Below are positions 32,536-41,228 of a stretch of 64,000 nt of DNA, piece by piece (positions within the stretch are counted from its first letter, which is position 1; each line of letters begins with the position of its first letter). The translations under genes and the position numbers were made by a program. A model generated the notes under the pieces. That model was not told the DNA's origin and searched no databases. It saw nothing but the letters and a program-made list of their open reading frames with translations. Source of the DNA: Nakamurella sp. A5-74 (GTDB lineage: Bacteria > Actinomycetota > Actinomycetes > Mycobacteriales > Nakamurellaceae); the NCBI RefSeq assembly GCF_040438885.1, contig NZ_CP159218.1:992001-1056000 (forward strand), in the 5' to 3' direction.

Positions 32536-32739
32536 TCAGGCGAGCTGGTAGCCGGCCTCTTCGACGGCGGTCTTGACGGCGTCGTCGGTGAGCGGCGCGT
32601 CGCTGGTGACGGTGACGGCGCCCGAGGCCAGGTCGACCGCAACCTCGTTCACGCCGTCCAACTCGTTCAGTTCCTCGGTCACAGAGGCGATGCAGTGCGC
32701 GCAGGTCATTCCGGTCACGGTGTAGGTGGCAGTGCTCAT
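32536..32739 (-). CDS. copZ: Copper chaperone CopZ (HMA domain)
   Basis: A 67-residue single ferredoxin-like HMA domain. [20 protein letters not shown] contains the Cu(I)-binding MTCxxC, and [17 protein letters not shown] closes the fold. It should carry Cu(I) in the cytosol and deliver it to CopA. It lies between csoR and copA in one operon. Confidence 0.93.
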   Translation of the reverse strand: MSTATYTVTGMTCAHCIASVTEELNELDGVNEVAVDLASGAVTVTSDAPLTDDAVKTAVEEAGYQLA

Positions 32740-32846
32740 CGGTGGTTCCTTCTTCCTGAGGTGGGGTGGTGGGGGTGGAGTACTGGGTGGGTGGGCGGCG
32801 GAGTGATCGGCAGCGGTCGGAGTGGTGGCCGGTTGTCTGGACCGGG

Positions 32847-33140
32847 TCAGGAGCGTACGAGCCGGGCGATTGCCTGCGACGCCTCGTGCAGCTTGGCCTC
32901 GGCCTCGGGGCCGCCGGCCATTGCCGCGTCCAGCACGCAGTGCTCGAGGTGATCGTCCAGCAGGCCGAGAGCGACGGCCTGCAGCGCTTTGGTGACTGCC
33001 GACACCTGGGTGAGGATGTCGATGCAGTACTTGTCGTCGGCGACCATCTTGTCGATGCCCTTCACCTGGCCCTCGATCCGGCGCAGTCGCCTGCGCAGAT
33101 CGTCCTTGCGGGGGGTGTAGCCGTGCTGGGGGTGGGTCAT
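32847..33140 (-). CDS. csoR: Copper-sensing repressor CsoR
   Basis: A 97-residue all-helical repressor starting at ATG 33140, with GAGGAGG 5 nt upstream. [20 protein letters not shown] opens the helix bundle. The Cu(I) ligands are visible as Cys in [15 protein letters not shown], His in [15 protein letters not shown] and Cys four residues later (C-x-H-x-x-x-C pattern). With Cu(I) bound it releases DNA. A perfect palindrome lies 26 bp upstream of the start. First gene of the copper operon. Confidence 0.94.
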   Translation of the reverse strand: MTHPQHGYTPRKDDLRRRLRRIEGQVKGIDKMVADDKYCIDILTQVSAVTKALQAVALGLLDDHLEHCVLDAAMAGGPEAEAKLHEASQAIARLVRS

Positions 33141-33165
33141 CTGGCCTCCTCGGTCACTGGCAACC

Positions 33166-33182
33166 ATACCCCCGTAGGGTAT
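33166..33182. promoter_or_regulatory. CsoR operator
   Basis: ATACCC at 33166-33171 and GGGTAT at 33177-33182 form a perfect 6-bp inverted repeat around CCGTA. This matches the known CsoR-type operator (GC-rich centre with TACCC...GGGTA arms) and sits where it would block the csoR promoter. Confidence 0.88.
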
Positions 33183-33491
33183 CAAGCGCCAGTCGTGCCG
33201 GTTGGCCGGGTGCGGCTCTGCGGACGCCCCCGCAGCCGTGGCGCACTCGAGCAGTTGTCGCCGGCTCGAGTTGCGGCGCATTCTCGATGGTCACTTTCGG
33301 TCCCGAATCGGACCGAATCCGTCGATCCAGCATGCGCGGCGCAATCCAGCATGCGCGGCGCAGTCCAGCATGCGCGGCGCAATCCAGCATGCGCCGGGGG
33401 CCCGGTCAGCATGCGCGGCGACCGGGCAGCACGCACCGGGCCATCCAGCATGTGGCGGGGCCCAGTCAGCACGCGCCGGAGAGCTGTCGCC
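33183..33491. other. Intergenic stretch between csoR and the ABM gene
   Basis: It contains the 19-bp tandem repeat array (33325-33478) and no recognisable gene. Open frames across the array are repeats of short peptides and have no ribosome binding site. Confidence 0.6.
33325..33478. repeat. Array of 19-bp repeats (CAGCATGCGC core)
   Basis: Three consecutive 19-bp units (33325-33343, 33344-33362, 33363-33381) read ATCCAGCATGCGCGGCGCA with a single difference. A fourth begins at 33382 and then decays. Further degenerate copies of the CAGCAYGCGC core continue to about 33478, giving about eight in total. Each core contains the palindrome GCATGC. The array has no protein-coding phase preference (19 is not divisible by three). 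Confidence 0.88.
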
Positions 33492-33779
33492 TCAGGAGAG
33501 CGCGCGCTCGGTGTCGGTGTCGAACTCGCTCACCGATGCACCCAGGATCTCGGCGCCCTGCTCGTCGTCCACTCCGGCACCCCGGAACGCTGCCACTGCC
33601 GCCTGCGATTCCCAGCGCTCGAAGATGTTGATCCGGCGCGGATCCACGATGTCCGGCGACAGCGCGAAGTCGAGGTTGCCCGCAGCAGCGCGGCCCTGCT
33701 CGACCGCGGAGACGCAACCGGCTAGGTAGGTCTCCCGCTGTGCAGCGTCAACGATCAGATGTCCAGCAACGATCACCAT
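33492..33779 (-). CDS. Antibiotic biosynthesis monooxygenase (ABM) domain protein
   Basis: A 95-residue dimeric ferredoxin-like protein starting at ATG 33779, which overlaps the helicase stop by 7 nt. MVIVAGHLIVDAAQRETYLA then INIFERWESQAAVAAFRGAG shows the ABM pattern (I-x-E-x-W). The Shine-Dalgarno sequence lies inside the helicase 3' end (AGAAGGAG), so the two genes are coupled. Members oxidise small aromatic or quinone compounds without cofactors; the substrate is unknown. Confidence 0.85.
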   Translation of the reverse strand: MVIVAGHLIVDAAQRETYLAGCVSAVEQGRAAAGNLDFALSPDIVDPRRINIFERWESQAAVAAFRGAGVDDEQGAEILGASVSEFDTDTERALS

Positions 33780-36145
33780 GGTGATGCTCCTTCTTCTTCT
33801 TCTCGAGTACCGAGGACCAGATCGAGCACGGTGACGGCCCCGTCCTTGAAGAGTGGGTGGTTCCCGTTGCCGCACTTGGGCGACTGGATGCAGGAAGGGC
33901 AGCCGGAGCGGCACTCGCACGAGGTGATGGCCTCGCGGGTCGCCTCCAGCCAGGGCCGGAACACCGCCGCCCCGCGGTCGGCAAAGCCCGCGACACCCGG
34001 TTGCCCGTCGTAGACGATGACGGTCGGCAGGCCGGTGTCCGGGTGCAGGTTGGTCGACAGCCCGCCGATGTCCCAGCGGTCGCAGCCGGCGAACAGCGGC
34101 AGCAGTCCGATCGCGGCGTGCTCGGCGGCGTGCAGCGCGCCGGGCAGTGCATCCTCGGTGATCCCGTTGTCCAGCAACAGCTCCGGATCCAGGGTGTAGA
34201 TCACCGCGCGGGTGTCCAGCGTGTGCTCCGGCATTTCGAGGGGGATCAGGTCCATCAGCTCGCCACTGTGCCGTTGGCGCTGGTAGGCGATCACCTGCTC
34301 GGTGACCTGGACCGCGGCCGTGAACATCCGCACGCCCGGCCGGATTCGTTGGAGCGTGGGGGATCCCAGGATGGTCACCGACGACAGCGACCGGGAGATG
34401 GTGATCCAGTCGGGGTTCTCGGAGTGGACCAGCGCGACCCCCTGCTCCAGGTCGAGTTCGTCGACCACAAAGCTGTTGCCCTGATGCAGATGCACGGCAC
34501 CGGGGTGTACTGCCGAGGGTGCCTGTGCCGCATCGACGGTGCCGAGCATCCGCCCGGTGGCTTCCTCGACGATGGCGACCTGGCCGGCGCCGGAGCCGCG
34601 CAGGTCGACGTCGATCGCCGGGTGGTGCGGCAGGACGTGGTACCAGCCCTGCGCCCGATGACGCAACAGCTTGGCGTGCACCAGATCTGCCAGCACGGAA
34701 CGGACATGGTCGGGGTCGCCGAACAGGGCGAGGTCGTCGTCGGTCAGCCGCGCCTCGGCCGCCGCGCAGCGCAGGTGCGGGCCCAGCACGTACGGATTCT
34801 GCGGATCGGTGACCGCTGCCTCCACCGGTCGCCCGAACACCGCAGCAGGGTGGTGCACCAGGTAGGTGTCCAGCGGATCGTCCCGCGCGACGAACACCAC
34901 CAGCGCCTCGGCGGCATCCTCGCCACCGCGTCCGGCCCGCCCGGCCTGCTGCCACAGCGAGGCGAGGGTGCCCGGGAAGCCCGCGATGAGCGTCGCATCC
35001 AGCCCGGCGATGTCGATCCCCAGCTCCAGCGCCGTGGTCGAGGCCACCCCGAGCAGATCCCCGGAGTCCAGGGCCTTCTCCAGCAGCCGACGGTCTTCGG
35101 CGAGATAACCACCCCGGTAGGCGGCCACCCGATCGGCGACGTCCGGATCCGTGCGCTCCAACCGTCGCCGCGCCGACAGCGCGACCTGTTCCGCTGCCCG
35201 GCGGGAGCGGACGAACGCCAGCGTCCGCACCCGCTCGGCGACCAGGTCGGCCAGCATTCGCGCGACCTCCTTCGGCGCGGACCTGCGGACCGGGGCGCCG
35301 TCCTGATGGTCGCCGGTGGACGCCGTGTCCTCGTCGCGGACCAGCGGCGGTTCCCAGAGCACGAAGCGTCTGGCTGCTCTGGGTGCCGAGTCCGCCGAGA
35401 TGGTGACAACTTCCCTGGCGTCGAACCCCGTCAGCCGGGACGCCGCCTCGGCGGGGTCGGCGACGGTGGCCGAAGCCAGGATGAACACCGGATCGCTGCG
35501 GTACAGCGCGGCCACCCGGCGCAGTCGCCGGATCACCTGCGCCACATGGGATCCGAAGACGCCGCGGTAGCTGTGGCACTCGTCGATCACCACGTACCTG
35601 AGTCGCCGCAACAGCCGGGCCCACCGTTGGTGCATCGGCAGCACTCCCCAGTGCAGCATGTCCGGGTTGGTGAGGACGAAGCGTGCGTGGTCACGTACCC
35701 AATCGCGCTCGTCGAGGGGTGTGTCGCCGTCGTACGCCGCGGGACGGACGCCGGGCAGGCGCAGTTCTTCGAGGGCCGCCAGCTGATCGGCGGCCAGTGC
35801 CTTGGTGGGTGAGAGGTAGAGGGCACACGCCTTGTCGTCGGTGAGCAGGTCCGACAACACCGGCAGCTGGAATGCCAGCGACTTGCCGGAGGCGGTTCCC
35901 GTCGCGATCACCGTCGGTCGGCCGTTGTGCCCGGCATCGGCGGCCTGCACCTGGTGCAGCCAGGGCTCCTGCACCCCGCGACGCCCGAGCGCCTCGCGCA
36001 GCTCGGTCGGCACCCACCGCGGCCACGGCGCGGTGGTGCCGGCCCGCGCAGCGAGATGCTCGACATGGGTCACCGGCTCCTGCCACGCCGGGACGGCGCG
36101 CAGCAGCACGCCGAGCAGGTCGCGGTCGTCCGGTGCGTGATGCAT
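33773..36145 (-). CDS. MrfA/Hrq1-type DEAD/DEAH helicase (Rv3649-like)
   Basis: A 790-residue superfamily 2 helicase. Motif I is TVIATGTASGKSLAFQLPVL, motif II is VVIDECHSYRG (DEAH-like DECH), motif III is ILASATVADP and motif VI is LASLWQQAGRAGRGGED. The C-terminal DUF1998-type part has four cysteines: CECRSGCPSCIQSPKCGNGN. This combination defines YprA/MrfA and Hrq1 helicases that unwind DNA 3' to 5' and help remove mitomycin-type damage. The same gene neighbours the tad locus in other actinobacteria. It overlaps the ABM gene and diverges from the FGGY kinase. Confidence 0.9.
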   Translation of the reverse strand: MHHAPDDRDLLGVLLRAVPAWQEPVTHVEHLAARAGTTAPWPRWVPTELREALGRRGVQEPWLHQVQAADAGHNGRPTVIATGTASGKSLAFQLPVLSDLLTDDKACALYLSPTKALAADQLAALEELRLPGVRPAAYDGDTPLDERDWVRDHARFVLTNPDMLHWGVLPMHQRWARLLRRLRYVVIDECHSYRGVFGSHVAQVIRRLRRVAALYRSDPVFILASATVADPAEAASRLTGFDAREVVTISADSAPRAARRFVLWEPPLVRDEDTASTGDHQDGAPVRRSAPKEVARMLADLVAERVRTLAFVRSRRAAEQVALSARRRLERTDPDVADRVAAYRGGYLAEDRRLLEKALDSGDLLGVASTTALELGIDIAGLDATLIAGFPGTLASLWQQAGRAGRGGEDAAEALVVFVARDDPLDTYLVHHPAAVFGRPVEAAVTDPQNPYVLGPHLRCAAAEARLTDDDLALFGDPDHVRSVLADLVHAKLLRHRAQGWYHVLPHHPAIDVDLRGSGAGQVAIVEEATGRMLGTVDAAQAPSAVHPGAVHLHQGNSFVVDELDLEQGVALVHSENPDWITISRSLSSVTILGSPTLQRIRPGVRMFTAAVQVTEQVIAYQRQRHSGELMDLIPLEMPEHTLDTRAVIYTLDPELLLDNGITEDALPGALHAAEHAAIGLLPLFAGCDRWDIGGLSTNLHPDTGLPTVIVYDGQPGVAGFADRGAAVFRPWLEATREAITSCECRSGCPSCIQSPKCGNGNHPLFKDGAVTVLDLVLGTREEEEGASPW

Positions 36146-36259
36146 TCCTCGATTGTCCCGCCGGGCTCCGACGGTCGCGACGCACGCCGCGCCGCGCCGC
36201 GCCGCGCGGTGTGCGGGGGACGTACGTCACCCGCGGGGAGATGCGGGAATGATGAACAC

Positions 36260-37678
36260 ATGACGCCCGCGCAGACAGTCATCGGGATCGATTCCTCCAC
36301 CCAGTCGTGCAAGGCGGTGGTGTGCGACGCGGAGACCGGCGCTGTGCTCGCGGCGAGCAAGGTCGCGCATCCGGACGGCAGCGAGGTCGACCCACGGCAC
36401 TGGGAGGACGCGCTGGATCGTGCCCTGCGGGAACTGCCGCCCGAGCTCGTCGCTACGGCCGCCGCACTGTCGATCGGCGGCCAGCAGCACGGCATGGTGG
36501 TACTCGACGAGGCCGGCGAGGTGATCCGCCCTGCTCTGCTGTGGAACGACCTGCAGTCCGCTCCGGACGCCGCCGACCTGGTGGCCGAACTCGGCCCGCA
36601 GCAGTGGGCCGACCGGGCGGGCAGCGTGCCGAGCGCCAGCTTCACCGTGACGAAGCTGCGCTGGCTGGCCCGGCGGGAGCCGGAGAACGCCGCCCGGACC
36701 GCGTCCGTGCTGCTGCCGCACGACTGGCTGACCCACCGGCTCGCAGAGCCGGGCACCGAACCGACCACCGACCGCGGCGACGCCTCCGGCACCGGCTACT
36801 TCTCGCCGGCCGATGGCACCTACGACGACGACCTGATCACCCGCGCCCTCGGCCACCGGCCGTCGCTGCCACGGGTGGCCGCCCCGGCGGCGATCGTCGG
36901 CCGTACCCGCGCGGGCCTGGCGCTCGCCGCCGGTACCGGCGACAACATGGCGGCCGCGCTCGGTCTCGGGCTGCGGGCCGGCGACGTCGTCGTGTCGCTG
37001 GGCACCAGTGGCACGGTCTTCGCCTCCGCCGAGGTTCCGACGGCCGATCCGACCGGCGTCGTCGCGGGCTTCGCCGACGCCTGCGGGCGGTATCTGCCGC
37101 TGGTCTGCACCCTCAACGCCGCCCGGGTGCTGACCACCACTGCAGCGTTGCTCGGTGTCGACCTCGCGGGGCTCGATGCGCTGGCACTGGGCGCCGCGCC
37201 GGGGGCCGGTGGGGTGACCCTGCTGCCGTACCTGGACGGTGAACGTACTCCCAACCTGCCGGACTCGTCGGGCTCGCTGCACGGCCTGACCCGGGCGTCG
37301 ATGACGCCGCAGAATCTCGCGCGGGCGGCCGTCGAAGGGATGTTGTGCGGCCTCGCGGACGGCGTCGATGCACTGGCGGCCACCGGGTACCAGGTGCAAC
37401 GGGTGCTGCTGATCGGCGGCGCAGCCGCGTCGGCAGCGGTCCGGGCCGTTGCGCCCGATCTGTTCGGTGTACCGGTGCAGTGCCCGCACCCGGGGGAGTA
37501 CGTCGCGCTCGGGGCAGCCCGCCAGGCGGCCTGGGCCTCGGGCGGTGCTGCCGGCCCGCCCAGCTGGGAAGTGGGCCTGGACGCGACCCCCGAGAGCGGT
37601 GGCTCGGCGGCCCGCGACGCGTCCGCCGCAGCCCGGAAAAAATATGCGCAGGTCCGCGGCAGTCTGTGGGGCGCTTGA
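36260..37678 (+). CDS. FGGY-family carbohydrate kinase, xylulokinase-like
   Basis: A 472-residue kinase starting at ATG 36260. The N-terminal phosphate-binding DSSTQSCK strand (VIGIDSSTQSCKAVVCDAET), GGQQHGMVVLDEAG and LWNDLQSAPDA are typical of xylulokinases. Catalytic Asp lies in GTGDNMAAALGLGLRAGDVV and SLGTSGTVFAS binds the phosphates. The C-terminal ATP site is LLIGGAAASAAVRAVAPDLF with VALGAARQAAWA. It phosphorylates a keto-pentose or related polyol. No sugar transporter or isomerase is adjacent, so the exact substrate is open. Confidence 0.87.
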   Translation: MTPAQTVIGIDSSTQSCKAVVCDAETGAVLAASKVAHPDGSEVDPRHWEDALDRALRELPPELVATAAALSIGGQQHGMVVLDEAGEVIRPALLWNDLQSAPDAADLVAELGPQQWADRAGSVPSASFTVTKLRWLARREPENAARTASVLLPHDWLTHRLAEPGTEPTTDRGDASGTGYFSPADGTYDDDLITRALGHRPSLPRVAAPAAIVGRTRAGLALAAGTGDNMAAALGLGLRAGDVVVSLGTSGTVFASAEVPTADPTGVVAGFADACGRYLPLVCTLNAARVLTTTAALLGVDLAGLDALALGAAPGAGGVTLLPYLDGERTPNLPDSSGSLHGLTRASMTPQNLARAAVEGMLCGLADGVDALAATGYQVQRVLLIGGAAASAAVRAVAPDLFGVPVQCPHPGEYVALGAARQAAWASGGAAGPPSWEVGLDATPESGGSAARDASAAARKKYAQVRGSLWGA

Positions 37679-37883
37679 CCGGCGAACGCTCGACGCGGGT
37701 GTGACTCGCCCCACGCCCGGGGCATGGTGCGTCCGGGTCGTGGCTTAGGGTGAGCGCCAGCACGTCGGGTGTCCGGCGTGGATCCCTGTCAAGACCAGCG
37801 CCGGTCGCCCCTCCTGGCATCGGCGCGCGCCGGTCACCGCCGCTCGGCGGCCCGGCCTCCCAGATGAAACGGTAGGAGTGCCC

Positions 37884-40199
37884 ATGATCAGGCCCAGCCT
37901 GCAGGCCGCGACCCAGCTCGCAGCGAACGCAGACGTCCAATTGGGGGGTGGCGACAAGGTCCTGGTGATCATCGTCGGCATCGTCGCTCTGGTGGCGTTG
38001 GCCATCGCCTTCGTCCTGCGAGCCGAGGTGCTGACAGCGGGGCAGGGCACCCCGAAGATGCAGGAGATCTCCGAGGCCGTCCAGGAGGGTGCCGCCGCGT
38101 ACCTGACCCGGCAGTTCAAGACCCTCGTCGTCTTCGTCGTCATCGTCTTCGCCCTGTTGTTCGTGCTGCCCGCAGACTCCACCGGCGAGCGGATCGGCCG
38201 CAGTATCTTCTTCCTGTTGGGCGCCGGCTTCTCGGCCTTCGTCGGGTACACCGGCATGTGGCTGGCCACCCGGGCCAACGTCCGCGTCGCCGCGGCCGCC
38301 AACGAGGGCGGCACCGAGGGTCGCGACAAGGCCATGCGGATCGCGTTCCGCACCGGCGGCACCGTCGGTCTGACCACCACCGGACTCGGCCTGCTCGGCG
38401 CGGCATTCGTCGTGCTGGTCTATGTCGGCGACGCCCCGAAGGTGTTGGAGGGCTTCGGCTTCGGTGCAGCCATGCTCGCGATGTTCATGCGGGTCGGCGG
38501 CGGCATCTTCACCAAGGCCGCCGACGTCGGCGCCGACCTCGTCGGCAAGGTCGAGCAGGGCATCCCGGAGGACGACCCCCGCAACGCCGCCACCATCGCC
38601 GACAACGTCGGTGACAACGTCGGCGACTGCGCAGGGATGGCCGCCGACCTGTTCGAGTCCTACGCCGTGACCCTGGTCGCCAGCCTCATCCTGGGCTCGG
38701 CCGCGTTCGGCACCAAGGGCCTGATCTTCCCGCTGATCGTCCCGGCGATCGGCGTGCTCACCGCGATCATCGGCGTCTACATCACCAAGCCGCGGCGCGG
38801 CGAGTCCGGCCTGACGACGATCAACCGCAGCTTCTACATCTCCGCCGGCATCTCCGCCGTGCTCTGCGCGATCGCGGCCTTCACCTATCTGCCGACCAAC
38901 TTCGCTGCACTCGGTATGACGGGCAGCGGCAACCCTGCGCTGATCGCCATCTCCGCGGTGATCATCGGCATCGTCCTGGCGGCCGTCATCCTGTGGTTGA
39001 CGGGCTACTACACCGACACCAAGTCCAAGCCGACCCAGGACGTGGCCGCCACCTCGGTGACCGGTCCGGCGACCGTGGTGCTGTCCGGTATCTCGCTCGG
39101 TCTGGAGTCCGCGGTCTACACCGCGCTGGTCATCGGCGCCGCCGTCTACGGCGCGTTCCTGCTCTCCGGGAGCATCGGCGTCGCGCTGTTCGCGATCGCG
39201 CTGGCCGGTTGCGGACTACTCACGACCGTCGGCGTCATCGTCGCGATGGACACCTTCGGGCCCATCTCCGACAACGCCCAGGGCGTGGCCGAGATGTCCG
39301 GCGACGTCTCCGAGGAGGGAGCCCGCACCCTCACCGATCTCGACGCCGTCGGCAACACCACCAAGGCCATCACCAAGGGCATCGCGATCGCCACCGCCGT
39401 TCTGGCGGCCACCGCGCTGTTCGGGTCCTACCGCGACGCGATCGCCCAGGCACTGGTCAAGGCGGGAGACGTCGCCGCCGATGGCATCCTCGCCTTCTCG
39501 ACCAACATCATGAGCCCGAACACGCTCGTCGGCGTGGTCCTCGGCTCGGCAGTGGTGTTCCTGTTCTCCGGGCTGGCCATCAACGCGGTCTCCCGCGCTG
39601 CCGGCGCCGTCGTGCAGGAGGTGCGCCGCCAGTTCCGCGACATCCCCGGGATCATGGAGGGCACCGCCAAGCCGGAGTACGGCAAGGTCGTCGACATCGT
39701 CACCCGCGATTCGCTGCGTGAGCTGGCCACCCCTGGTCTGCTCGCGGTGTTCGCGCCGATCGCCGTCGGCTTCGGCCTCGGCGTCGGTCCGCTGGCCGGC
39801 TTCCTCGGCGGCGCGATCGCCACCGGCACCCTGATGGCCGTCTTCCTGGCCAACTCCGGTGGCGCCTGGGACAACAGCAAGAAGCTCGTCGAGGACGGCA
39901 TGTACGGCGGCAAGGGCTCGTCGGCCCACGACGCCACCGTCATCGGTGACACCATCGGCGACCCGTTCAAGGACACCGCCGGCCCGGCCATCAACCCGCT
40001 GCTCAAGGTGATGAACCTGGTCTCGCTGCTGGTCGCCCCGGCCGTCGTCGGTCTGTCGGTCGGCGTCGATGCCAGCACCGGTATCCGGATCGCGATCGCC
40101 CTGGTCGCGGTGATCATCATCGTGGTGTCGGTGGTCATCTCCAAGAAGCGCGCCAGCGTCATCAACACCGAGGCGCCGGCGGCGGGAGCCAGGGCCTGA
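37884..40199 (+). CDS. hppA: Membrane H+-translocating pyrophosphatase, K+-independent type
   Basis: A 771-residue membrane PPase with about 16 helices. AGGAG 5 nt upstream favours ATG 37884 over GTG 37878. The substrate site motifs are ADVGADLVGKVEQGIPEDDP, ATIADNVGDNVGDCAGMAAD and DTFGPISDNAQGVAEMS, and near the C-terminus SAHDATVIGDTIGDPFKDTA. The diagnostic position reads GNTTKAITKG: Lys at this site marks K+-independent enzymes, Ala the K+-dependent ones. It pumps protons while hydrolysing pyrophosphate. A strong terminator follows. Confidence 0.96.
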   Translation: MIRPSLQAATQLAANADVQLGGGDKVLVIIVGIVALVALAIAFVLRAEVLTAGQGTPKMQEISEAVQEGAAAYLTRQFKTLVVFVVIVFALLFVLPADSTGERIGRSIFFLLGAGFSAFVGYTGMWLATRANVRVAAAANEGGTEGRDKAMRIAFRTGGTVGLTTTGLGLLGAAFVVLVYVGDAPKVLEGFGFGAAMLAMFMRVGGGIFTKAADVGADLVGKVEQGIPEDDPRNAATIADNVGDNVGDCAGMAADLFESYAVTLVASLILGSAAFGTKGLIFPLIVPAIGVLTAIIGVYITKPRRGESGLTTINRSFYISAGISAVLCAIAAFTYLPTNFAALGMTGSGNPALIAISAVIIGIVLAAVILWLTGYYTDTKSKPTQDVAATSVTGPATVVLSGISLGLESAVYTALVIGAAVYGAFLLSGSIGVALFAIALAGCGLLTTVGVIVAMDTFGPISDNAQGVAEMSGDVSEEGARTLTDLDAVGNTTKAITKGIAIATAVLAATALFGSYRDAIAQALVKAGDVAADGILAFSTNIMSPNTLVGVVLGSAVVFLFSGLAINAVSRAAGAVVQEVRRQFRDIPGIMEGTAKPEYGKVVDIVTRDSLRELATPGLLAVFAPIAVGFGLGVGPLAGFLGGAIATGTLMAVFLANSGGAWDNSKKLVEDGMYGGKGSSAHDATVIGDTIGDPFKDTAGPAINPLLKVMNLVSLLVAPAVVGLSVGVDASTGIRIAIALVAVIIIVVSVVISKKRASVINTEAPAAGARA

Positions 40200-40211
40200 C
40201 GGAACTCTCAC

Positions 40212-40255
40212 CCGCCACCGGGCCGGTCCGCGACTGCGGACCGGCCCGGTGGCGG
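40212..40255 (+). terminator. Strong terminator after hppA
   Basis: A 20-bp perfect stem (40212-40231 with 40236-40255) closes on a GACT loop. No T-run follows, as common in high-GC actinobacteria. It separates hppA from the lipoprotein genes. Confidence 0.82.
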
Positions 40256-40324
40256 CTCGAGCCGGTGGGTAATCTTTCCTCTGCGGTCGCGTCGAGTGCG
40301 ACCGTCCGGGGGAGGAGAACGACG

Positions 40325-41017
40325 ATGCGCACTACTTCAGCGGTGACCGGTGTTGTCACGGCGGCCTTGCTGATCCTGACCGGCTGCGGGTCCGACACGA
40401 CCGGCGCAGTGACCCCGACCGCGGCGCAGACGAGTGCCACAACGTCGTCCGCCGCGATGGCTCCGTCGCAGCAGGAGTCTGCCGACGCGTCCGCGACCTC
40501 GTCGCAGGACAGCTCGCCGACCACCGTCGGGAGCGGTTCGACGACAGCGCAGGGCACCGAGGCCGGCGGCGCCGACGAGCAGAGCGTCGCGTGGTTCGAC
40601 ACGCTGTGCTCCGGTCTCGGGCCCGTCAAGGACCTCGGCAGCATCTCGTCCGAGGTGGACCGGTCCGATCCGATAGGTTCCCTGCAGAAGCTGGCTCCGA
40701 AGTTCGCAGCAGCAGGCACCTCGGTGACCCAGGTCGCCAAGAAGCTCTCCGCACTCCCGGGGCCCACGTTCGCCGGCGGCAAGGCCTATGCGGCGAAGGT
40801 CACGCGCACTCTGGCGACGGTCGGTCCCAAGCTCACCGCCTTCGCCAAGACACTGCCTGATCTCGACCCTGACGATCCCGCGTCCCGCAACACGCTGACC
40901 GATTTCGCCCGCACCCTGCAGGACGCCGCCCAACCTCTGATCGACCTGGGAAGTCTGCCGGCCGAGGCGCAGGCCGCACCATCGGCCGCGCCGGCCTGCC
41001 AGGCACTGGGCGGCTGA
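40325..41017 (+). CDS. Stalked lipoprotein 1 (two-Cys C-terminal domain)
   Basis: A 230-residue lipoprotein starting at ATG 40325, with GGAGGAG upstream. The signal peptide ends in the lipobox LTGC (TAALLILTGCGSD). A Ser/Thr/Ala-rich stalk of about 60 residues precedes a helical domain beginning WFDTLCSGLGPVKDLGSISS and ending near PACQALGG. Two cysteines (about residues 95 and 226) probably form a disulphide. It shares plan and sequence with the next two genes, so the three are paralogues. No known domain is recognisable. Confidence 0.82.
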   Translation: MRTTSAVTGVVTAALLILTGCGSDTTGAVTPTAAQTSATTSSAAMAPSQQESADASATSSQDSSPTTVGSGSTTAQGTEAGGADEQSVAWFDTLCSGLGPVKDLGSISSEVDRSDPIGSLQKLAPKFAAAGTSVTQVAKKLSALPGPTFAGGKAYAAKVTRTLATVGPKLTAFAKTLPDLDPDDPASRNTLTDFARTLQDAAQPLIDLGSLPAEAQAAPSAAPACQALGG

Positions 41018-41228
41018 TGCCGTTGCCGGGAGCACATCGTGATGGGCTCGTGACCGCTCTCCGGGTTTCGGCAGAAAGTTCCGGGGAATTGCGGTTGGCC
41101 GGATTCCAGGTTCGGGGGAACCATCCACGTACGGTGCCCATCGTTGTTAGCGTCAGAACTGTGTGGCCGGACCCGGCCCACCACACCCCACGGTCGGTAC
41201 ACCTCGACCGTCAGGAAGGAACACACCG

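Noticed and set aside
30698-32551. 617-codon plus-strand open frame opposite copA
   Set aside because: Its product has no recognisable domain and is the antisense of a fully motif-supported CopA.
33325-33478. CRISPR array or repetitive coding sequence
   Set aside because: The 19-bp units have no spacers and are not a multiple of three; the open frames across them lack ribosome binding sites.
36185-36215. CGCGC-rich run near the helicase start
   Set aside because: A short simple-sequence stretch of about 25 bp in GC-rich DNA; no phase or structure beyond base composition.
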